Below, piece by piece: positions 32,714-36,600 of a stretch of 36,600 bases of DNA. The first letter of the stretch is position 1. Each line of letters begins with the position of its first letter. The stretch covers positions 1-36,600 of the forward strand of contig CAZDIO010000155.1 of assembly GCA_964505555.1 (NCBI GenBank), in the 5' to 3' direction. The notes below the pieces were generated by a model that worked only from the letters and a program-made list of their open reading frames with translations, made no database searches and had not been told where the DNA came from. This DNA is from CAZDIO01 sp964505555. GTDB taxonomy: Bacteria; Bdellovibrionota_C; UBA2361; SZUA-149; CAZDIO01. The translations under genes were made by a program, and so were the position numbers.

Positions 32714-32777
32714 AAAAGGGTAGCGCATAGCACAGCATGTTGAAGTTCGCTGTGTTGAAGTTAGCTGTGCGCCCCTT
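32714..32777. repeat. Hairpin region with tandem 15-bp duplication after the Rrf2 gene
   Basis: Two tandem copies of TGTTGAAGTTnGCTG (32738-32752 and 32753-32767) differ at one base. They lie inside flanking arms AAAGGG...GCGC and GTGCGCCCCTTT (about 32714-32777), which can fold into an imperfect hairpin right after the Rrf2 stop. It may be the terminator, altered by a recent duplication. Confidence 0.5.
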
Positions 32778-32934
32778 TGAACCACTTCCTTTCTCGTAAT
32801 CATCATAATCACATCAGTTTTTACAGATAGGCGAAATATTTCGAGCCTCTTTTCGTTCATGGAATGGAACGCCTTTATGCGCATTTCTTTTTCAGTAGGA
32901 CGTAAAGAATCCGATCATTTTGGGAGAATCATAG

Positions 32935-33549
32935 ATGGCTTTTGAAGATCAGCTCATGCAGGTTCAAAATATAGTTATCCGACAAAAAAAGGAGCTAACC
33001 GAACTCTTTGGTTTTGAAACACGAAACAAATATTCAATTGAAGCCGCAGATGGAACCAGCATCGGCTTTGCTGCCGAGCAGCAAAAGGGGATAGTGGGGA
33101 TGCTTTCTCGTCAGATTATCGGACACTGGCGATCGTTTGAAATCTTAGTGTTTGATAACAACAAGAAAGAGGTGATGAAAGCACGACACCCCTTTAAGCC
33201 GCTCCTCCAAAGGCTCGATGTTGTAACCACCTCAGGAAGACAACTTGGGTTTATTCAGCAACGTTTTTCTCTGATCAATAAGCGCTTTGAAGTACTAGAA
33301 CCTACCGGCTCAATCCTCATGTCTGTCTCCTCACCGATCTGGAAGATCTGGACCTTCCCATTTTTTCGAAACGGCCAAGAAGTCGCCGTGATACAAAAGA
33401 AGTGGCAAGGCTTTCTAAAAGAAGGTTTCACCGACGCCGATGCCTTCCACATAACGTTTCTCTCTCGAGACCTCACCAAAGACGCAAGACAACTACTCCT
33501 TGCAGCAGGAATCTTTATTGACCTTCTTTATTTTGAACGAAAGGCGTAG
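32935..33549 (+). CDS. Scramblase/LURP-one-related family protein
   Basis: 204 residues that resemble the LOR/phospholipid scramblase-like family of prokaryotes: a tubby-like beta barrel with a hydrophobic C-terminal helix. The pattern of short beta strands (SIGFAAEQQKGIVGM, RSFEILVFDNNKKEVMKARH, RLDVVTTSGRQLGFIQQRF, RFEVLEPTGSILMSV) is characteristic, as is the end RQLLLAAGIFIDLLYFER. In bacteria the function is unknown; lipid binding is suggested by homology. It stands alone, with the ATG at 32935 preceded by GGGAG about 10 nt upstream. Confidence 0.78.
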   Translation: MAFEDQLMQVQNIVIRQKKELTELFGFETRNKYSIEAADGTSIGFAAEQQKGIVGMLSRQIIGHWRSFEILVFDNNKKEVMKARHPFKPLLQRLDVVTTSGRQLGFIQQRFSLINKRFEVLEPTGSILMSVSSPIWKIWTFPFFRNGQEVAVIQKKWQGFLKEGFTDADAFHITFLSRDLTKDARQLLLAAGIFIDLLYFERKA

Positions 33550-33795
33550 AAGGATAGATCTCCTGTGTTCCTTCCTACGAAACAGTGGAGGAAGCAGCCG
33601 CTTCTCCTCGCAGCTATATCCCCGCTGTGTCTCTTTTTTCTCTCTCTTCTTTATGTTTGCTTCCCTAGTAAACTGGCCCGATTTATGTAAATATCCTTGA
33701 ACTATTATGGTCTTTTCTACCACTTAGCGTTGAGTAGATGGCGTTTCTTCACTGTAAGAGCGATGTTTGCTGATGGCTCTCGCAGTGAGGGTGGA

Positions 33796-33897
33796 ATGAA
33801 TGTTTTATCGAGGAGCACAGTTATAGCGGCCGTTGTGGTTGCTGGTGCTGCCTTGAACGGTACCCTTCAGACAGAGGAAAACAGAGGAGAGGTATGA
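33796..33897 (+). CDS. Possible 33-residue membrane peptide
   Basis: A short frame starting MNVLSRSTVIAAVVVAGAAL, one hydrophobic segment, then a polar tail. It has GAGGGTGGA just before the ATG and its stop is 1 nt before the ATG of the next gene, suggesting a coupled pair. It resembles a signal-peptide-like or small membrane peptide. The frame is open further upstream to 33697. It may not be translated. Confidence 0.35.
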   Translation: MNVLSRSTVIAAVVVAGAALNGTLQTEENRGEV

Positions 33898-33898
33898 C

Positions 33899-34138
33899 AT
33901 GGGCAATTGTTCAGCGTCTGACGTAGAGACGATCGTGACGAATTGCGGCGGTCAGAGGGTTGGAGAACTTCTTCCCCCGAAAGGGGATTTGTTGGAGGTG
34001 AGAGAGAACGGCTTGGGCTTTATTGGCGTTTTTTGCTTTGCGAACGGCTGCCACTCAGGCGACCTTGCTACCGCAATTAACAGCAGGATTGAAGGACACG
34101 CGGTTGTAAACAGAGTCTTTCGCGAAGCACGAAGCTAA
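33899..34138 (+). CDS. Small Cys-containing protein, unrecognised
   Basis: 79 residues, no signal peptide or membrane span, with four Cys (C4, C16, and FCFANGC near residue 50). The best supports for a real gene are a GGAGAGG ribosome binding site 6 nt before the ATG and a strong terminator with T-run 43 nt after the stop, on the same strand. It is rich in Gly and Val, likely beta strand in the middle (GLGFIGVFCFANG). The four Cys could bind metal or form disulfides. I recognise no family. Confidence 0.6.
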   Translation: MGNCSASDVETIVTNCGGQRVGELLPPKGDLLEVRENGLGFIGVFCFANGCHSGDLATAINSRIEGHAVVNRVFREARS

Positions 34139-34181
34139 CGCGTTCGTTTGCCGTCCCAGCCAAAAAATAGAACGGGAAACA

Positions 34182-34228
34182 CGCACTCCCACGTCGCAAC
34201 ATGCGCGTGGGAGTGCGCCTCTTTTTTG
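34182..34228 (+). terminator. Rho-independent terminator of the 79-residue gene
   Basis: CGCACTCCCACG pairs with CGTGGGAGTGCG (12 bp, extended by CGC/GCG inside the loop). It is followed at once by CCTCTTTTTT. It is the only hairpin of this type in the window with a clear T-run, so the direction is plus. Confidence 0.85.
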
Positions 34229-34477
34229 AGTGGCAATAATGCTTGATAAAAAAGGTTCTATCTGACCTGAGGTCGAACACCACCCTCGCCGCGATATCAC
34301 CTGAATTGTTATCTACCGTTTAGCAAGCAGCCCATTTCGTGATTGCTCCCGCACTCTTTATTGATCTTTTTTCCTGCTTGCAGCTCATCCAGGTTACACC
34401 TGGATTCCGTGCCGCCATAAGAATGAGAAAGTGTCCAAAGTTCAAACACGTCTAAACCGTCATCTACTAGTAGCGTT

Positions 34478-34517
34478 CTTGGGGCGTTGGCATAATTTAG
34501 ACTACCAACGCCCCAAG
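34478..34517 (-). terminator. Perfect 13-bp hairpin after the 197-residue gene
   Basis: CTTGGGGCGTTGG pairs with CCAACGCCCCAAG around a 14-nt loop. It starts 47 nt after the stop of the minus-strand gene 34565-35158. There is no T-run on either strand, so a role as terminator is probable rather than certain. Confidence 0.6.
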
Positions 34518-34564
34518 TGTTGCCACTATCCCATGCGAGGAACGCTGATCCGTAAGCGCACTTC

Positions 34565-35158
34565 TTACTCTACGGGGCTCGGCTCAACCTGCCTCGACGC
34601 ACCGAACGATTTGAGAACAGGAAGCAGGAGATTTTCTGGGGTTTGCAACGCCTGCTTGTTGGTAGCTGCGCTTGGGCAGATCAAAATGACTTCGGCTTCA
34701 CTACTGATCTGACCACCAGGAACCGCGAGGAGTTTTTTGCCACTCAGTTCTTCTCGATTGACCCACGTAAGTGAAACGCGGCCTCCAAGCATCATTCCGT
34801 AGCAGCCGAGGCCGGTCTCATCACCACCACAACAACGACTACCATCTACATACTCAGCAACTCCGAAGTGAAGAACTCGTAGCAAATTACTACTCCCATC
34901 GACAATTCCACAATCATGCGCTACTTGCCCTCCAAACATCACAACCACAGGGCAGGGAGCACCATCACCAATAGAGAGATATTCTCTGCTCCTTGGCAAA
35001 CGATGGATATTTGGAAACTGTCGGAGATAGAGTAGTGAGAGGTAATCATATCCTCGACGGATCCCACCTCGCCATGCCGTGAGAGGACCTCTGCTGAGGT
35101 CAAAGATCATTACTGCACAGTCACCGCTACCTTGTAGCTCCGGTCGCACTGTATTCAT
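34565..35158 (-). CDS. Unrecognised Cys-containing protein
   Basis: 197 residues, no signal peptide or membrane span. Residues about 65-95 are beta-rich (PCPVVVMFGGQVAHDCGIV). A Cys/Gly patch SRCCGGDETGLGCYGMMLGG follows at about 107-126, then more strands (KKLLAVPGGQISSEAEVILICPS). GGAGGGGG lies 9 nt before ATG 35158, a strong ribosome binding site, and a leader hairpin (35214-35250) lies 55 nt upstream. These support a real gene. I do not recognise the family; the Cys patch could bind metal. Confidence 0.6.
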   Translation of the reverse strand: MNTVRPELQGSGDCAVMIFDLSRGPLTAWRGGIRRGYDYLSLLYLRQFPNIHRLPRSREYLSIGDGAPCPVVVMFGGQVAHDCGIVDGSSNLLRVLHFGVAEYVDGSRCCGGDETGLGCYGMMLGGRVSLTWVNREELSGKKLLAVPGGQISSEAEVILICPSAATNKQALQTPENLLLPVLKSFGASRQVEPSPVE

Positions 35159-35213
35159 GTCACGCCCCCTCCGCTAAAAACACCTTTGGAATAAAACCCA
35201 TTAACCATGGACA

Positions 35214-35250
35214 CCTTACCGAAACGTGCACGAGCAACGTTTTGGTAAGG
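35214..35250. other. 14-bp leader hairpin of the 197-residue gene
   Basis: CCTTACCGAAACGT pairs with ACGTTTTGGTAAGG with one G-T wobble, around a 9-nt loop. It lies 55 nt upstream of ATG 35158 on the minus strand. No gene ends immediately before it, because the nucleotidyltransferase gene has its own hairpin at 35315-35344. Confidence 0.6.
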
Positions 35251-35314
35251 CGGCATCACTCTTCTACCCAGTTATTTAGTTACTATGATGGAAAGAGCCA
35301 GGATAGATACCCTT

Positions 35315-35344
35315 ATTGCCCGATAACTTTACTTATCAGGCAAT
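35315..35344 (-). terminator. Terminator-like hairpin of the nucleotidyltransferase gene
   Basis: Read on the minus strand, ATTGCC-T-GATAA pairs with TTATC-G-GGCAAT (12 pairs, including a T-G wobble that forms only on this strand) with a 6-nt loop. It starts 16 nt after the stop at 35361. The wobble favours the minus direction. Confidence 0.6.
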
Positions 35345-35360
35345 GGTTTATGAGACATTC

Positions 35361-36149
35361 TTAAGCCGCCAATCTGGGCCAACTTCCACCAATTGAACCA
35401 AAATGACGTTGGTAGGTTTGAAGACTTTGTGGATTTGGCAAACGCTCCACCGATCCTGTACTGTTTAAGTAAAGACATCCTAAGTCAGCTGCTGGAAGCG
35501 CTTGAAGAGTGCTTTGGGCTGCAGCTAAAAGCGTAAGCCACTCTTGTTTTAAAACGCTCGGCGACATCGGTCGGACAAGCAATTCGGCACTGAGCTGCTC
35601 TGGTCGAATAATTGAGTTTCTTTTCATATGATCAATAAGGAGCTCCGGGGTAAATCCCGGATCTTTTCCACAAGCCGCCCAACAGGCGCCCGCAAGACTG
35701 AGCGATTCCTGGTTCAACTGAATAAGATCGATGATGTCTCTAACCTCATTGCGATTTGCAAGCGCGAGACATTTATTTACCGCAAGATCGACATCGTGCA
35801 GCCGATACCCAAGCTCATCATCTTCAATAACCGGGAAAAACCGAAATGCCGTATCTCTCACCCATTCAAGCTTCAGCGCCTCCTGCCCACGAGCGATAAC
35901 TGCTCGCACAAAACTGGGCTGATTAATTAGTATTGTAGCACTGTAGCCTTGCTTGTTTAATAACGCTAAATCAACACTCGATGAAGTAGTAACAGCCTCA
36001 TCCGTATCATGAAAAAAATCAATATCATTAGAATGACGTATACTGGATTGTGCTCGGTGAATTGCAATACCACCTGCAACATAACTATTAGGATTTCGGT
36101 GGCTTCGTAAAAGTAAAAGTACAGAACGTTGAAATGCGGTTATCGGCAT
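35361..36149 (-). CDS. AbiEii/DUF1814-type nucleotidyltransferase, putative toxin
   Basis: A 262-residue protein with the minimal nucleotidyltransferase core: YVAGGIAIHRAQ (GG at 26-27) and HSNDIDFF (catalytic D42, D44). KLEWVRDTAFRFFPV and VDLAVNKCLALANRNEVRDIIDLI (about 120-143, with the conserved Lys and RD..D) then match the AbiEii/AbiGii family. Some members are toxins that modify tRNA (MenT type) and act in abortive infection. It lies 5 nt after a BrnA-like gene, the layout of a toxin-antitoxin pair. The C-terminal about 100 residues are helical and poorly conserved. No substrate can be read. Confidence 0.8.
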   Translation of the reverse strand: MPITAFQRSVLLLLRSHRNPNSYVAGGIAIHRAQSSIRHSNDIDFFHDTDEAVTTSSSVDLALLNKQGYSATILINQPSFVRAVIARGQEALKLEWVRDTAFRFFPVIEDDELGYRLHDVDLAVNKCLALANRNEVRDIIDLIQLNQESLSLAGACWAACGKDPGFTPELLIDHMKRNSIIRPEQLSAELLVRPMSPSVLKQEWLTLLAAAQSTLQALPAADLGCLYLNSTGSVERLPNPQSLQTYQRHFGSIGGSWPRLAA

Positions 36150-36154
36150 AATAG

Positions 36155-36475
36155 TTAGCTCCCCAACTCCTCAGCAAGAGCTAAGCCCTCACGTCCGCCA
36201 TATTTTTTAAGCCCCCGAATTACGAGATCAATATTATTAGGCGTAATCTCCAAGTTCTGATCATAATGCCAAAAACACTGTGCATAATAGCGACGAAAAA
36301 TCTCCTGCGCTCGCCCAGCGGCACGAATATGTTGTCGACTCTGCTCTTCCATAAAGTTTTTAAGCACTGACTGAATAAACGTCTGATACCCCTTGGGTCG
36401 TTGCTTGCGAAACCACTCCAAAACTTGGGATTCGATCCGAAGAGAGATAAGTGTTTTGACCCCACCATTTTTCAT
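36155..36475 (-). CDS. BrnA-like DNA-binding protein, putative antitoxin
   Basis: 106 residues. ISLRIESQVLEWFRKQRPKG (10-29) followed by YQTFIQSVLKNFME matches the ribbon-helix-helix segment of BrnA-type antitoxins, which bind DNA as dimers and repress their own operon. The C-terminal half, with WHYDQNLEITPNNIDLVIRG and KYGGREGLALAEEL, is an extension that may bind the partner. ATG 36475 was chosen because the frame upstream to a TTG at 36505 lies within a palindrome that is a likely operator. There is no clear ribosome binding site in the AT-rich leader. It is the first gene of the pair. Confidence 0.72.
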   Translation of the reverse strand: MKNGGVKTLISLRIESQVLEWFRKQRPKGYQTFIQSVLKNFMEEQSRQHIRAAGRAQEIFRRYYAQCFWHYDQNLEITPNNIDLVIRGLKKYGGREGLALAEELGS

Positions 36476-36482
36476 AATCAAA

Positions 36483-36503
36483 GTATATATAAAATGTATA
36501 TAC
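36483..36503. promoter_or_regulatory. Palindromic operator candidate before the BrnA-like gene
   Basis: GTATATA-TAAAATG-TATATAC is a perfect 7-bp inverted repeat with a 7-nt spacer, 8 nt upstream of ATG 36475 on the minus strand. Autorepression by a ribbon-helix-helix antitoxin typically uses such a site. The flanking DNA to the window end is very AT-rich. Confidence 0.55.
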
Positions 36504-36600
36504 AATACTAGAAAATTTATTTTCTCAATGAATTCAAATAGTTAATATCAATAAATTTTGTATAATAATAGATTTTTTTAATTAAGGCATTAAATCAGGA

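Larger units (their letters stand above)
34139..34564. other. Gap between converging orphan genes, with three hairpins
   Basis: A 426-nt stretch holding the terminator at 34182-34228, a small hairpin ATCCAGGT-TAC-ACCTGGAT (34387-34405) and a 13-bp hairpin (34478-34517). I see no coding frame I would trust. Both flanking genes end here. Confidence 0.5.

Overview
The window looks like chromosomal DNA of a Gram-negative, free-living bacterium. The evidence is a lipoprotein with a lipobox, a Tad pilus locus, a sigma-54 activator, and a periplasm/inner-membrane J-protein. MqnD points to menaquinone made by the futalosine route, and ThyX to flavin-dependent thymidylate synthesis. Together these would fit a deltaproteobacteria-like lineage or an uncultivated relative, but nothing in the window fixes the taxon. 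I see no rRNA, tRNA, phage, insertion sequence or CRISPR array.

Layout. (1) 1-8897, minus strand: a tad (tight adherence / Flp pilus) operon transcribed leftwards in the order tadZ, flp, cpaB, cpaF/tadA, tadB, tadC, then a very long TadE/G-like protein that runs off the left edge. The secretin, prepilin peptidase and TadD are not in the window. (2) 8994-10508: a divergent gene for an exported, single-span membrane protein with a cytosolic J domain (HPD motif). (3) 10997-14603: a signalling block with a histidine phosphotransfer/degenerate kinase protein, an NtrC-type sigma-54 activator, a NagD-like phosphatase and a stand-alone receiver. A promoter region with TTTCA/TGAAA palindromes lies in front of it. 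(4) 14604-18722: an orphan-gene zone with a tiny Arg-rich protein, a half-dockerin protein, a two-repeat protein, an unrecognised protein and a HAD phosphatase with a Cys-rich tail, interleaved with many near-perfect hairpins.

(5) 18786-31972: mostly housekeeping and metabolic genes. These are a SAM methyltransferase, a YjdM/PhnA-like zinc ribbon protein, metF, a ferredoxin-NADP reductase, a CDGSH-mqnD-glpD operon, an archease-rtcB RNA-repair operon, a lipoprotein, and trmB-thyX-small basic protein-mpg. A long inverted intergenic repeat follows, then serB. (6) 32155-33549: an Rrf2 regulator with a readable promoter, and a scramblase-like protein. (7) 33796-35250: a second zone of orphan genes with the same hairpin style. 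(8) 35361-36503: a two-gene unit resembling a toxin-antitoxin module, a BrnA-like DNA-binding protein plus an AbiEii-like nucleotidyltransferase, with a palindromic operator.

The most interesting items are the hairpin-flanked orphan genes, the BrnA-like/nucleotidyltransferase pair, the ChpT-like pseudo-kinase next to an NtrC regulator, and the J-protein divergent from the pilus operon. Several start codons were moved from the longest open frame to positions supported by ribosome binding sites, signal peptides or neighbouring stops; each entry says so. Functions are assigned from motifs and family knowledge read by eye, not from database searches.
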